NCBI GenBank assembly: GCA_015066175.1
Contig: SVOW01000020.1
Location: 1-34,610 of the forward strand
Reading direction: 5' to 3'
Length of the DNA: 34,610 nucleotides
From: Oscillospiraceae bacterium
GTDB lineage: Bacteria > Bacillota > Clostridia > Oscillospirales > Acutalibacteraceae
Position numbers and translations under genes: made by a program. Below are positions 8,376 to 16,354 of the stretch, piece after piece. How positions within the stretch are numbered: the stretch's first letter is position 1; each line of letters begins with the position of its first letter. The notes beneath the pieces were generated by a model that searched no databases, was not told where the DNA came from, and was given only the letters and a program-made list of their open reading frames with translations.

Positions 8376-8404
8376 TTGCAAAATTATACAAAAAAATGTA
8401 TAAT
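8376..8404 (+). promoter_or_regulatory. Sigma-A promoter of the PHP-cdd-pdp cluster
   Basis: TTGCAA (8376-8381), a 17-bp spacer and a perfect TATAAT (8399-8404), 38 bp before the PHP start. Confidence 0.75.
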
Positions 8405-8441
8405 ATACATGTAGCACTATAACTTTTTGAGGTGAAGAAAA

Positions 8442-9311
8442 ATGTCCGCAGATTTGCATTGTCACACTAAATTATCTGACGGGTCACTCGGTATTGATGA
8501 CCTCATTATCCTTGCCAAAAAGCAGGGTATTAACACTATTTCTATAACAGACCATAACTGTCAGGCAGGTAACATCAGAGGGGAGCTTATCGGCAAAAGG
8601 CACGATGTGAAAGTTATCCCCGGTGTTGAATTGTCATCAACTGATGAAGAAACAGGCGAAGAGGTTGATATCCTTTGCTATCTTGCAGACAGCCCCGCAA
8701 GGCTTGAAGGTCTTTGCAGAAGAAATATGTTGGCTTGTAAGAAAGCAAGTCAGTTTATGATTCTTGCAGCATCAAAAAAATATAATATAACACCTGAGCT
8801 CATTGTAAAATGTGCCACAGGTTCAACTAATATTTACATATGCCATATTATGCGTGCGCTGGTTGAAAGCGGCTTTTCAACAGAGTTTTACGGTGATGTG
8901 TATAAAGAACTTTTTGAAAAAGGCAGTGCAAATTCTGTATATTATCAGGCAAAATATGCAGATACTAAAGAAGTAATCGATGCAATCCACGAATCAGGCG
9001 GTATTGCAATTCTTGCTCACCCCGGCAGATACAGCGATGGTTTTGTTGAAAAAATGTTAGCAGCAGGTATTGACGGACTTGAAGCATGGTGCCCTGAAAA
9101 TACCAAAGAGCAGAGCGAAAAATTTGCAAAGCTTGCAAAACAGAAAAAACTGCTTGCTATCGGCGGAAGTAATTTCCACGGAATGTATAACAAAGAAACA
9201 ATTTCAATCGGTAATTTCGCTACACCTGATAAGCAGCTTGATGAACTTATGAGCTACAAAGCAAGGCAGAAAAGACTTCGCAAGAAAGCTGAGCAGGAAA
9301 CAGAAAAATAA
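8442..9311 (+). CDS. PHP-domain metal-dependent phosphoesterase
   Basis: This 289-residue protein is of the PHP superfamily (YciV/TrpH-like branch), whose members hydrolyse phosphoesters such as nucleoside bisphosphates or RNA 5' ends with a metal cluster. Metal-binding motifs are LHCH (His6, His8), Asp13, TDHN (Asp38, His39), PGVE (Glu63) and LAHPGR (His193). The last motif, normally G-S-D-F-H, reads GGSNFHG, so the usual aspartate ligand is Asn244 while His246 is kept. The C-terminus is basic (KARQKRLRKKA). The start follows GAGGTGAAG and a strong promoter. The unknown 189-residue gene follows after 18 bp. The substrate is not determined. Confidence 0.85.
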   Translation: MSADLHCHTKLSDGSLGIDDLIILAKKQGINTISITDHNCQAGNIRGELIGKRHDVKVIPGVELSSTDEETGEEVDILCYLADSPARLEGLCRRNMLACKKASQFMILAASKKYNITPELIVKCATGSTNIYICHIMRALVESGFSTEFYGDVYKELFEKGSANSVYYQAKYADTKEVIDAIHESGGIAILAHPGRYSDGFVEKMLAAGIDGLEAWCPENTKEQSEKFAKLAKQKKLLAIGGSNFHGMYNKETISIGNFATPDKQLDELMSYKARQKRLRKKAEQETEK

Positions 9312-9329
9312 ATCCATAGGAGAAAAATT

Positions 9330-9899
9330 ATGCATACTTTTGACGACAATGACGTTAAAATTTTCGGCGGTTCTAAAATAGAAAACGAGGCAGACGTGCT
9401 TATCCGTGTTGTTGAAATTATGAAAAAGCAACGTGCCAACGGCAATATGGACCGTGCAAAAGATCTTGGTGTTAAAATTGCACGCCAGATTTATTCTCCC
9501 GAGAATATAAATGCTGAACTTGCAGATATAATTGAAAAATATAAAGCAGACGAAGAAGTTTATGAGCAGATTAAAATGCTTGTAACCTTTGTTGCTGAAG
9601 CGCAGATTCATCTGCTTCTTGAAAAGTATTCTGTTTCAACAATGACAGTGAATGCACTTTATGACGAGCTGATACAGCTTGACGATGATTTGTACGATAA
9701 CATCACAAACGCATTTACTTTCTATTATCTTGAGCTGAGAAAAGGCGGAGATGTTTCGTCACATCTGGGCAAACGTTTTGCAAAACTTTGCGGTGACGGC
9801 GAAAACGAAACTCTCAGAGAGCTTGGAAGCAAGCTTTATAATTCAATCAACGAAATCATAAAAGAAGAAATCGATGCAACAAATTTTGTAAATGATTAA
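9330..9899 (+). CDS. Conserved-looking protein of unknown function
   Basis: I do not recognise this 189-residue protein. It is soluble, acidic and mostly helical by composition, with no signal peptide, membrane segment or catalytic motif seen. The middle (MKKQRANGNMDRAKDLGVKI, about residues 31-50) is basic and the rest is rich in Glu and Asp. AATCCATAGGAG precedes the ATG, 18 bp after the PHP stop, so it is co-transcribed with the PHP gene. A hairpin terminator begins at its stop codon and separates it from cdd. Codon use looks like its neighbours, so it is probably a native cytoplasmic protein. Confidence 0.7.
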   Translation: MHTFDDNDVKIFGGSKIENEADVLIRVVEIMKKQRANGNMDRAKDLGVKIARQIYSPENINAELADIIEKYKADEEVYEQIKMLVTFVAEAQIHLLLEKYSVSTMTVNALYDELIQLDDDLYDNITNAFTFYYLELRKGGDVSSHLGKRFAKLCGDGENETLRELGSKLYNSINEIIKEEIDATNFVND

Positions 9900-9932
9900 G
9901 GGAACTCTTGTACGGGTTCCCTGTACTTTTTT
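9900..9932 (+). terminator. Intra-cluster terminator before cdd
   Basis: GGGAAC (9900-9905) pairs with GTTCCC (9916-9921), followed by a T-run at 9927-9932. It overlaps the end of the unknown gene and lies just before the cdd ribosome site, so it may attenuate cdd-pdp transcription. Confidence 0.6.
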
Positions 9933-9946
9933 CAGGAGGTTTGTTT

Positions 9947-10339
9947 ATGAACGAAAAAGAACTTATTCTCAGAGCAATTGAAATAAAGAAAAATTCCTAT
10001 TCGCCATATTCTGATTTTGCCGTAGGTGCAGCACTTCTTTGTGCTGACGGCGAGGTTTTCACAGGCGTCAACGTGGAAAACGTTTCATTTGGTCTTACAA
10101 ATTGTGCCGAAAGAACAGCGTTTTTCAAAGCTGTTTCAGAGGGTAAAAGAACTTTTGAAGCAATCGCAATTGTGGGCAAAGACACATATCTTTCACCTTG
10201 CGGTGCTTGCAGGCAGGTTATGGCTGAATTCTGCGATGAAAATTTCAGAATAATTTTCGCAAAAAATGAAAATGATTATATTGTGAAAACTCTCGGCGAA
10301 ATTCTGCCCTTTTCATTCACGGAGGTTGATATGAAATGA
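9947..10339 (+). CDS. cdd: Cytidine deaminase
   Basis: This 130-residue small zinc enzyme deaminates cytidine and deoxycytidine to uridine and deoxyuridine in pyrimidine salvage. The catalytic zinc motif is NCAE (Cys53, Glu55) with PCGAC (Cys85, Cys88), the standard C-A-E plus P-C-x-x-C layout. Substrate-binding motifs SPYSDFAVGAAL and NVENVSFGLTNC are present. An in-frame start 39 bases upstream exists, but AGGAGG at 9934-9939 and the normal family length favour the ATG at 9947. Its stop overlaps the pdp start by four bases (ATGA), so the two are coupled: the uridine made here is the substrate of the next enzyme. Confidence 0.96.
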   Translation: MNEKELILRAIEIKKNSYSPYSDFAVGAALLCADGEVFTGVNVENVSFGLTNCAERTAFFKAVSEGKRTFEAIAIVGKDTYLSPCGACRQVMAEFCDENFRIIFAKNENDYIVKTLGEILPFSFTEVDMK

Positions 10340-11625
10340 GAATGTACGACATTATTCTGAAAAAACGTAATGGCGGTAAGCTTACAAAAGAAGAAATTAA
10401 CTTTTTTGTAAAGGGCGTTACAGATAAAACAATTGAACTTTATCATATTTCAGCACTGATGATGGCAATTTATTTTCAGGGAATGGACGAAGAAGAAACG
10501 CTCAATCTCACCCTTGCAATGTCAGATTCAGGTGAAAGAATGAATCTTGAAAAAATTGAAGGAATCAAAGTTGATAAGCATTCAACAGGCGGAGTGGGCG
10601 ACAAAACAACTCTCGCTGTTGTTCCAATAGTTGCTGCCTGCGGAGTAAAAGTTGCAAAAATGTCAGGCAGAGGTCTTGGACACACAGGCGGTACTATTGA
10701 TAAGCTGGAATCAATCGAAGGCTTTCAGACATCAGTTGAGCCTGAAAAGTTTTTTCAGATTGTAAACACCCACGGCCTTTGCGTTGCGGGTCAGTCCATG
10801 AATCTTGCTCCTGCAGATAAAGAGCTTTATGCTCTGCGTGACGTGACAGCAACTGTGGAAAATTTTTCACTTATTGCATCGAGCATAATGAGCAAGAAAC
10901 TTGCTTCAGGCAGCGATTGCATTCTGCTTGACGTGAAAGTGGGCAGCGGTGCTTTTATGAAAACCTATGATGATGCAGAAAAACTTGCGCAGGCAATGGT
11001 AAAAATCGGCAATGGTGCCGGCAGAAAAACTGTTGCAGTTATTACCGATATGGATAAGCCTCTGGGCAACGCAATCGGCAACAGCATCGAAGTTATTGAA
11101 GCAATTGAAACATTGAAAGGTAACGGCCCTGAAGATTTTACTCTGCTCACAAAAACATTGAGCTCAGACCTTCTTAAAATGGCAGGGATTGATAATGCTG
11201 AAGAAAAAGTTGAAGAAGTGATTTCAAACGGAAAAGCACTCCGTAAGTTGGCTGATATGGTTAAAGCACAAGGCGGAAATGAAAATTACGTTTATGACAC
11301 GTCACTTTTCCCCAAGGCTGAATTCACTTACAAAATAAGGGCTGAAAAAGACGGCTTTATTTCTCATATGAATGCAGAAAGCGTGGGCATCGCTTGTGCA
11401 AAACTTGGTGCCGGCAGGGAGAAAAAAGGCGATTCGATTGATTTTACCGCAGGAATAAAACTTTTAAGAAAAACAGGCGATAAAGTGTCAGCAGGAGAAG
11501 TTATTGCCGAAATGTATTCTTCAGATGAATCAAAATTCACCGATGCGGAAAAAACATTCAATTCATCCATCACCTACAGCGAAACAAAACCTGAAAAAAT
11601 CAATCTGATTTTGGGGAAATTATAA
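10336..11625 (+). CDS. pdp: Pyrimidine-nucleoside phosphorylase
   Basis: This 429-residue enzyme splits uridine, deoxyuridine or thymidine with phosphate into base and (deoxy)ribose-1-phosphate. Family motifs are KHSTGGVGDK (81-90, phosphate-binding) and the signature SGRGLGHTGGTIDKLE (110-125). Length fits the Bacillus/Clostridium Pdp type. A second ATG lies six bases in; the first is chosen because it overlaps the cdd stop and follows GGAGG. The stop codon (11623-11625) lies within the palindrome AAATTATAATTTA at 11617-11629, so the repeat array begins inside the gene's last codons. No ordinary terminator follows; repeat hairpins may take that role. Confidence 0.95.
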   Translation: MRMYDIILKKRNGGKLTKEEINFFVKGVTDKTIELYHISALMMAIYFQGMDEEETLNLTLAMSDSGERMNLEKIEGIKVDKHSTGGVGDKTTLAVVPIVAACGVKVAKMSGRGLGHTGGTIDKLESIEGFQTSVEPEKFFQIVNTHGLCVAGQSMNLAPADKELYALRDVTATVENFSLIASSIMSKKLASGSDCILLDVKVGSGAFMKTYDDAEKLAQAMVKIGNGAGRKTVAVITDMDKPLGNAIGNSIEVIEAIETLKGNGPEDFTLLTKTLSSDLLKMAGIDNAEEKVEEVISNGKALRKLADMVKAQGGNENYVYDTSLFPKAEFTYKIRAEKDGFISHMNAESVGIACAKLGAGREKKGDSIDFTAGIKLLRKTGDKVSAGEVIAEMYSSDESKFTDAEKTFNSSITYSETKPEKINLILGKL

Positions 11626-11629
11626 TTTA

Positions 11630-11781
11630 CCATACATTTGTGGCTGTATCGTAGGGGACGGGTCTCCCGTCCCGTCATGAACTATAATGAAATTTCTACG
11701 GTGTTGCCGTCGTTTTTTTCGTGTTTTTCAGACTGACGCCCAATGGGCGCCCCTACGCCTGATATACATAAACATACTGAT
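11630..11781. repeat. Type-A module 1
   Basis: It begins with an arm matching, inverted, the end of module 7 (GGCTGTATCGTAGGGGACGG). A hairpin ACGGG/CCCGT follows, and the module ends with GGGCGCCCCTACG. The two outer ends, GTAGGGG and CCCCTAC, can pair. Confidence 0.75.
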
Positions 11782-11794
11782 AAATTATAATTTA

Positions 11795-11963
11795 TCAGGT
11801 GATTGGGATTTTTAAATAGCCTTCTCCTGTGGGAGAAGGGGGACCGCGTAAGCGGTGGATGAGGAGAAAAACAAAAAAATTCAAGCCTTACGCCTCATCA
11901 GTCACCTTTCGGTGACAGCTTCCCCCACCGGGGGAAGCCTAATGTTAAAATTAATTAAACGAA
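11795..11963. repeat. Type-B module 2
   Basis: It holds CTTCTCC/GGAGAAG and ACCGC/GCGGT hairpins, then GGATGAGG, a spacer, CCTCATCAG, and hairpins GTCACC/GGTGAC and CTTCCCCC/GGGGGAAG. The two halves are roughly inverted copies of each other. Confidence 0.75.
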
Positions 11964-11976
11964 AAATTATAATTTA

Positions 11977-12098
11977 TCTTGTTGATTAAATTTAATATCG
12001 TAGGGAACGGCGGTTTCCGACGTTCCACAAATATGCGCGTGAATTAACGGTTTGTCGGCAAGCGCCAAACCCTACAATGTTAAAATTAATTGCACGTT
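11977..12098. repeat. Type-A module 3
   Basis: ATCGTAGGGAACG is at one end and CGCCAAACCCTACAATG at the other, with GGAACG/CGTTCC pairing inside. It is the most diverged of the four A modules. Confidence 0.7.
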
Positions 12099-12111
12099 AA
12101 ATTATAATTTA

Positions 12112-12298
12112 TCGGGATGTTAATTCGGCTTCTCCTTGAGGAGAAGCTGTCACCGCAAGGTGACTGATGAGGTGTAGAAAACGCAGTTTTCGTATTTTTA
12201 CTTTGGTTTACTTAAATTCTTACCTTTCCACCTCATCCGAGTTTTGCGTTGCAAAACCCACCTTCCCCTCGAGGGGAAGGCTTGGCAGACATTTCGAC
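12112..12298. repeat. Type-B module 4
   Basis: The first 79 bases match 1-79 in reverse complement. It contains GTCACC/GGTGAC, GATGAGGTG paired with CACCTCATC, TTTTGC/GCAAAA and CTTCCCCTC/GAGGGGAAG. Its inner region (about 12181-12230) is AT-rich and looks like filler between two arms. Confidence 0.75.
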
Positions 12299-12311
12299 AA
12301 ATTATAATTTA

Positions 12312-12432
12312 CCGCGGTATTAAAATCAGCATCGTAGGGGCGGATGCCTACATCCGCCCGAATAAATTCACACAAAATCTGACGGGTCGATGTAGGCATC
12401 GACCCCTACAATGTAAAATCGAATATACATAT
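12312..12432. repeat. Type-A module 5
   Basis: The two hairpins GGCGGATG/CATCCGCC and GGGTCGATG/CATCGACCC stand at opposite ends, bounded by CGTAGGGGC and GACCCCTACAATG. It is the clearest example of the A layout: two different hairpins between complementary ends. Confidence 0.8.
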
Positions 12433-12445
12433 AAATTATAATTTA

Positions 12446-12533
12446 TATGCATATTACGGCTACAGTCTCCCCTTAAAAACGTAAGGGGAGATGTCATTTT
12501 CGTATGGAAATGACAGAGGGGATTTTTCGTTGA
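12446..12533. repeat. Type-B module 6 (short)
   Basis: A short B module with hairpins CTCCCCTTA/TAAGGGGAG and GTCATTTTC/GAAATGAC. The junction before it and the module itself recur at 79-189. Confidence 0.75.
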
Positions 12534-12546
12534 AAATTATAATTCA

Positions 12547-12655
12547 ATTAAATTTAACATCGTAGGGGCGTCGTTTCGGCGCCCGCAAAAAATTCATCAG
12601 ATTTACAACGGGACGGGCAACCCGTCCCCTACGATACAGCCGCAAATATACGGAT
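12547..12655. repeat. Type-A module 7
   Basis: ATCGTAGGGGCG and GGCGCCCG begin it and GGGACGGGCAACCCGTCCCC ends it. Its last 50 bases are the inverted counterpart of the first 50 of module 1. Confidence 0.75.
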
Positions 12656-12668
12656 AAATTATAATTTA

Positions 12669-12704
12669 TAAAAAACAGGCTGGTGCATTTCTGCATCAGC
12701 CTGT
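12669..12704 (-). terminator. rpoC terminator
   Basis: On the minus strand a 13-bp stem (12675-12687 with 12692-12704, one G-T pair) with a four-base loop is followed by a T-run at 12669-12674. It lies 17 bp past the rpoC stop and directly abuts the last AAATTATAATTTA junction. Confidence 0.9.
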
Positions 12705-12720
12705 AAAACTTTATTGGGTT

Positions 12721-15700
12721 TTAGTTGTTATCTGTTGAGTAATAAAACTCCTGTGTTTCTTCTTCGGGCATTGCTGTGGGAACAACTTTAACATCCTGGT
12801 AGCACTTCATACCTGTACCTGAGGGAAGAAGTTTACCGATGATAACGTTTTCTTTAAGACCAAGTAACGGGTCTGTTTTGCCCTTGATAGCAGCATCTGT
12901 AAGAACTCTTGTTGTTTCCTGGAATGATGCAGCTGAAAGGAATGAATCTGTTGCAAGTGAAGCCTTTGTGATACCCATAAGAACATCTTTTGCTTCAATG
13001 AAATTAGGTTCTGTGCCTTCTGCAGCAGCTTTAGCAGCGATTTCTTTGTTGATTTCGCGGAGTTCTTTCTTCTCGATTTTTGTGCCGGGAAGAAGTGAAC
13101 TGTCGCCTGCGTTTTCAATTTCAACTTTTCTCATCATCTGACGAACAATAACTTCGATATGCTTGTCGTTGATATCAACACCCTGCATACGGTAAGTTCT
13201 CTGAACTTCACGGATAAGGTAATCGTGAACTGAATGAACGCCGAGAACATCAAGAATATCGTGGGGATAGAGAGAACCTTCTGTAAGAGCATGACCTTTT
13301 TCGATGATTTCGCCTTCCTGAACTCTCAAGCGGAAACCGTAGGGGATAAGGTAGCTTCTTTCATCTGCTGTTTCAGGGTCAGTAACAACAACGTGTTTGC
13401 TCTTCTTGATTTCTCTGAGTGATACAACACCTGCGATTTCACTGATGATAGCGTGAACCTTGGGTCTGCGAGCTTCGAAAAGTTCTTCGATTCTGGGAAG
13501 ACCCTGTGTGATATCGCCTGCGTCTTTAGCACCACCTGTATGGAACGTTCTCATTGTAAGCTGTGTACCGGGTTCACCGATTGACTGAGCAGCGATAATA
13601 CCAACAGCTTCACCGATTGTAACAGGAAGACCTGTTGCAAGGTTTGAACCGTAACATTTGATACATACGCCGTGTTCAGCTTCACAAGTAAGGAGAGAAC
13701 GGATTTTGATTCTTGCGCCTTCTTTGTCAACGTTTTCCTGACCCTGAGTTTTCTTTTCATAGTCAGCGTAAACGTAGTCAGCAACCATTTCTGCTTCGTC
13801 TTCGTTCATCATCTTGTCTTTTGACATGATGAGTTCGCCTGTTTCAGCATTTACAAGGTCTTCAAGAAGATATCTGCCTGTAAGTCTTTCTGCAAGACCA
13901 ACGATTCTTCTGTTACCGTCGTAAATATCGTAAACTTCAAGGCCTTCTGAACAACCGCAATCTTCTTCACGGATGATAACTTCCTGTGAAACGTCAACAA
14001 GACGACGTGTAAGGTAACCTGAGTCAGCAGTACGGAGAGCTGTATCGGCAAGACCTTTACGAGCACCACGTGATGAAATGAAGTATTCAAGGATGTTAAG
14101 ACCTTCACGGTAGTTAGCCTTGATGGGAACTTCGATTGTTTTACCTGCTGTGTTAGCGATAAGACCACGCATACCTGCAAGCTGTCTAAGCTGTGAGTCG
14201 TTACCACGGGCACCGGAGTCAAGCATCATATGGATGGGGTTGTATTTGTCAAAGTTCTTTTTAAGTTCTGCAGCAACCTGTTTTGTACATTCTTCCCAAG
14301 TGTCGATAACTTTTTCTGAACGTCCTGCTGCACTGATGAGACCTCTCTGGTAGTTGCGGTCGATTTTTTCGATTTCTGCTTCTGCCTGAGCGAGAAGTTC
14401 TGCTTTTTTCGGCGGGATAGTTGCGTCACAAGCAGCAACTGTGATACCGCTTCGTGTTGAATATTTGTAACCCTGATCCTTGATTTTATCAAGAACATCA
14501 GAAGTGATTGCTGTACCATGAATTTTGATACATTTAGCAATAATCTTGCCGAGCATCTTTTTGTCAACAAGGAAGTCAGCTTCAAGTTTGAAAGCGTTTT
14601 CGGGGTCAGATCTGTCAACAAATCCAAGGTTCTGAGGAACGGGTTCGTTGAAGATAACGCGGCCGATTGTTGTTTCAACAAGCTTTGTAACTTTTTCGCC
14701 GTTTACTTCTTTTGTCATACGGATTTTGATAAGTGAGTGAAGGGTGATAACGCCTTCTTCGTATGCCATTTTAGCTTCGTCAATGTCGCGGAAAGCCTTG
14801 CCTTCGCCTTCAGCACCGGGTCTGATAAGAGTAAGGTAGTATGAACCGAGAACCATGTCCTGTGTGGGAACAGTAACAGGGCGACCGTCTGAAGGTTTGA
14901 GAAGGTTGTTTGTTGAAAGCATGAGGAATCTTGCTTCTGCCTGAGCCTCTGCTGAAAGCGGAACGTGAACGGGCATCTGGTCACCGTCGAAGTCAGCGTT
15001 GAAAGCTGTACATACGAGGGGATGAAGTTTGATTGCTCTGCCTTCAATAAGAACAGGTTCGAAAGCCTGAATACCAAGTCTGTGAAGTGTAGGAGCACGG
15101 TTAAGAAGAACGGGGTGGTCTTTGATAACAACTTCAAGTGCATCCCATACTTCGTCTGTTGCTCTTTCTACCATCTTACGTGAACGTTTGATGTTTTCAG
15201 CAACGCCTGTTTCAACAAGTCTCTTCATAACGAAGGGTTTGAAGAGTTCAAGTGCCATCTCTTTGGGAAGACCGCACTGATAAAGTTTAAGTTCGGGACC
15301 AACAACGATAACTGAACGGCCTGAGTAGTCAACACGTTTACCGAGAAGGTTCTGACGGAAACGACCCTGTTTACCCTTGAGCATATCTGAAAGAGATTTA
15401 AGCGCTCTGTTGTTGGGGCCTGTAACAGGTCTGCCGCGTCTGCCGTTATCAATAAGTGCGTCTACTGCTTCCTGAAGCATTCTCTTTTCGTTTCTTACGA
15501 TGATTTCAGGAGCACCGAGTTCAAGGAGCTTTGCAAGACGATTGTTTCTGTTGATAACACGTCTGTAAAGGTCGTTGAGGTCACTTGTCGCGAATCTGCC
15601 GCCTTCAAGCTGAACCATAGGACGGATATCGGGCGGAATTACGGGAACAACGTCCATAATCATCCATTCAGGTTTGTTGCCTGACTGACGGAAAGCTTCA

Positions 15701-16335
15701 ACAACTTCAAGTCTTTTAAGGATTTTAGCTTTTTTCTGAGTTGTTGCACTTTCAAGTTCTTCGTGAAGTTCTTTTGAAAGCGCATCAAGGTCAATTTCAC
15801 GGAGAAGCTCTTTGATAGCTTCTGCACCCATGCCTGCACGGAAGTCATCTTCGTACTTTTCGCGCATATCAGCATAGTCTTTTTCATTAAGTGTCTGATA
15901 CTTCTCAAGGGGAGTGTCACCGGGATCGATAACAACATACATTGCGAAGTAGAGAATCTTTTCAAGGTTTCTGGGAGTAATATCAAGGATAAGACCCATT
16001 CTTGAGGGGATACCCTTGAAATACCAGATGTGAGATACGGGAGCTGCAAGTTCGATGTGACCCATACGTTCACGACGAACTTTTGATTTTGTGATTTCAA
16101 CACCACAACGTTCGCAGACTTTTCCTTTATATCTGATTCTCTTATACTTTCCGCAATGACATTCCCAGTCCTTTGTAGGTCCGAAGATTTTTTCGCAGAA
16201 AAGACCTTCTTTTTCAGGCTTGAGAGTACGGTAGTTTATTGTTTCGGGTTTCTTAACTTCACCGTAAGACCAGCTTCTGATCTGGTCAGGTGAAGCAAGA
16301 CCGATTTTTATAGATTCAAAATTAATGTTTTCCAT
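12721..16335 (-). CDS. rpoC: RNA polymerase beta' subunit
   Basis: This 1204-residue protein is the normal Firmicutes length for beta', the catalytic-metal subunit of RNA polymerase. The N-terminal zinc site is ECHCGKY...VCERCG (Cys59, Cys61, Cys74, Cys77). The active-site motif [12 protein letters not shown], near residue 450, holds the three catalytic aspartates. The second zinc site is built from DCGCSEG and the later [13 protein letters not shown]. The trigger-loop/bridge region with [16 protein letters not shown] is intact. The start follows AAGGAG, 19 bp after the rpoB stop, so the two are one transcript. No rpsL, rpsG or fusA follows, unlike many Firmicutes; the gene ends at a strong terminator next to the repeat array. 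Confidence 0.99.
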   Translation of the reverse strand: MENINFESIKIGLASPDQIRSWSYGEVKKPETINYRTLKPEKEGLFCEKIFGPTKDWECHCGKYKRIRYKGKVCERCGVEITKSKVRRERMGHIELAAPVSHIWYFKGIPSRMGLILDITPRNLEKILYFAMYVVIDPGDTPLEKYQTLNEKDYADMREKYEDDFRAGMGAEAIKELLREIDLDALSKELHEELESATTQKKAKILKRLEVVEAFRQSGNKPEWMIMDVVPVIPPDIRPMVQLEGGRFATSDLNDLYRRVINRNNRLAKLLELGAPEIIVRNEKRMLQEAVDALIDNGRRGRPVTGPNNRALKSLSDMLKGKQGRFRQNLLGKRVDYSGRSVIVVGPELKLYQCGLPKEMALELFKPFVMKRLVETGVAENIKRSRKMVERATDEVWDALEVVIKDHPVLLNRAPTLHRLGIQAFEPVLIEGRAIKLHPLVCTAFNADFDGDQMPVHVPLSAEAQAEARFLMLSTNNLLKPSDGRPVTVPTQDMVLGSYYLTLIRPGAEGEGKAFRDIDEAKMAYEEGVITLHSLIKIRMTKEVNGEKVTKLVETTIGRVIFNEPVPQNLGFVDRSDPENAFKLEADFLVDKKMLGKIIAKCIKIHGTAITSDVLDKIKDQGYKYSTRSGITVAACDATIPPKKAELLAQAEAEIEKIDRNYQRGLISAAGRSEKVIDTWEECTKQVAAELKKNFDKYNPIHMMLDSGARGNDSQLRQLAGMRGLIANTAGKTIEVPIKANYREGLNILEYFISSRGARKGLADTALRTADSGYLTRRLVDVSQEVIIREEDCGCSEGLEVYDIYDGNRRIVGLAERLTGRYLLEDLVNAETGELIMSKDKMMNEDEAEMVADYVYADYEKKTQGQENVDKEGARIKIRSLLTCEAEHGVCIKCYGSNLATGLPVTIGEAVGIIAAQSIGEPGTQLTMRTFHTGGAKDAGDITQGLPRIEELFEARRPKVHAIISEIAGVVSLREIKKSKHVVVTDPETADERSYLIPYGFRLRVQEGEIIEKGHALTEGSLYPHDILDVLGVHSVHDYLIREVQRTYRMQGVDINDKHIEVIVRQMMRKVEIENAGDSSLLPGTKIEKKELREINKEIAAKAAAEGTEPNFIEAKDVLMGITKASLATDSFLSAASFQETTRVLTDAAIKGKTDPLLGLKENVIIGKLLPSGTGMKCYQDVKVVPTAMPEEETQEFYYSTDNN

Positions 16336-16354
16336 AACAACGAACTCCTTTCAA

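Larger units (their letters stand above)
11617..12668. repeat. Modular palindromic repeat array, seven alternating modules
   Basis: This block fills the gap between convergent pdp and rpoC. The palindrome AAATTATAATTTA occurs exactly at 11617, 11782, 11964, 12099, 12299, 12433 and 12656, with a decayed copy at 12534. These junctions cut the block into seven modules of about 90-190 bp. Modules 1, 3, 5 and 7 (type A) have CGTAGGG near one end and CCCTAC near the other. Modules 2, 4 and 6 (type B) carry hairpins such as CTTCTCC/GGAGAAG and GTCACC/GGTGAC; modules 2 and 4 also have GATGAGG paired with CCTCATC. The first 59 bp and last 61 bp are imperfect inverted repeats. No protein-coding gene is supported inside. 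Confidence 0.85.

Noticed and set aside
12244-12441. A 65-codon frame in the modular repeat region
   Set aside because: It spans repeat modules and a junction palindrome; no ribosome site.
14120-16106. Long frames in other frames and on the other strand across rpoC, such as 14120-14353 and 15660-16106
   Set aside because: Shadows of the highly biased rpoC codons.
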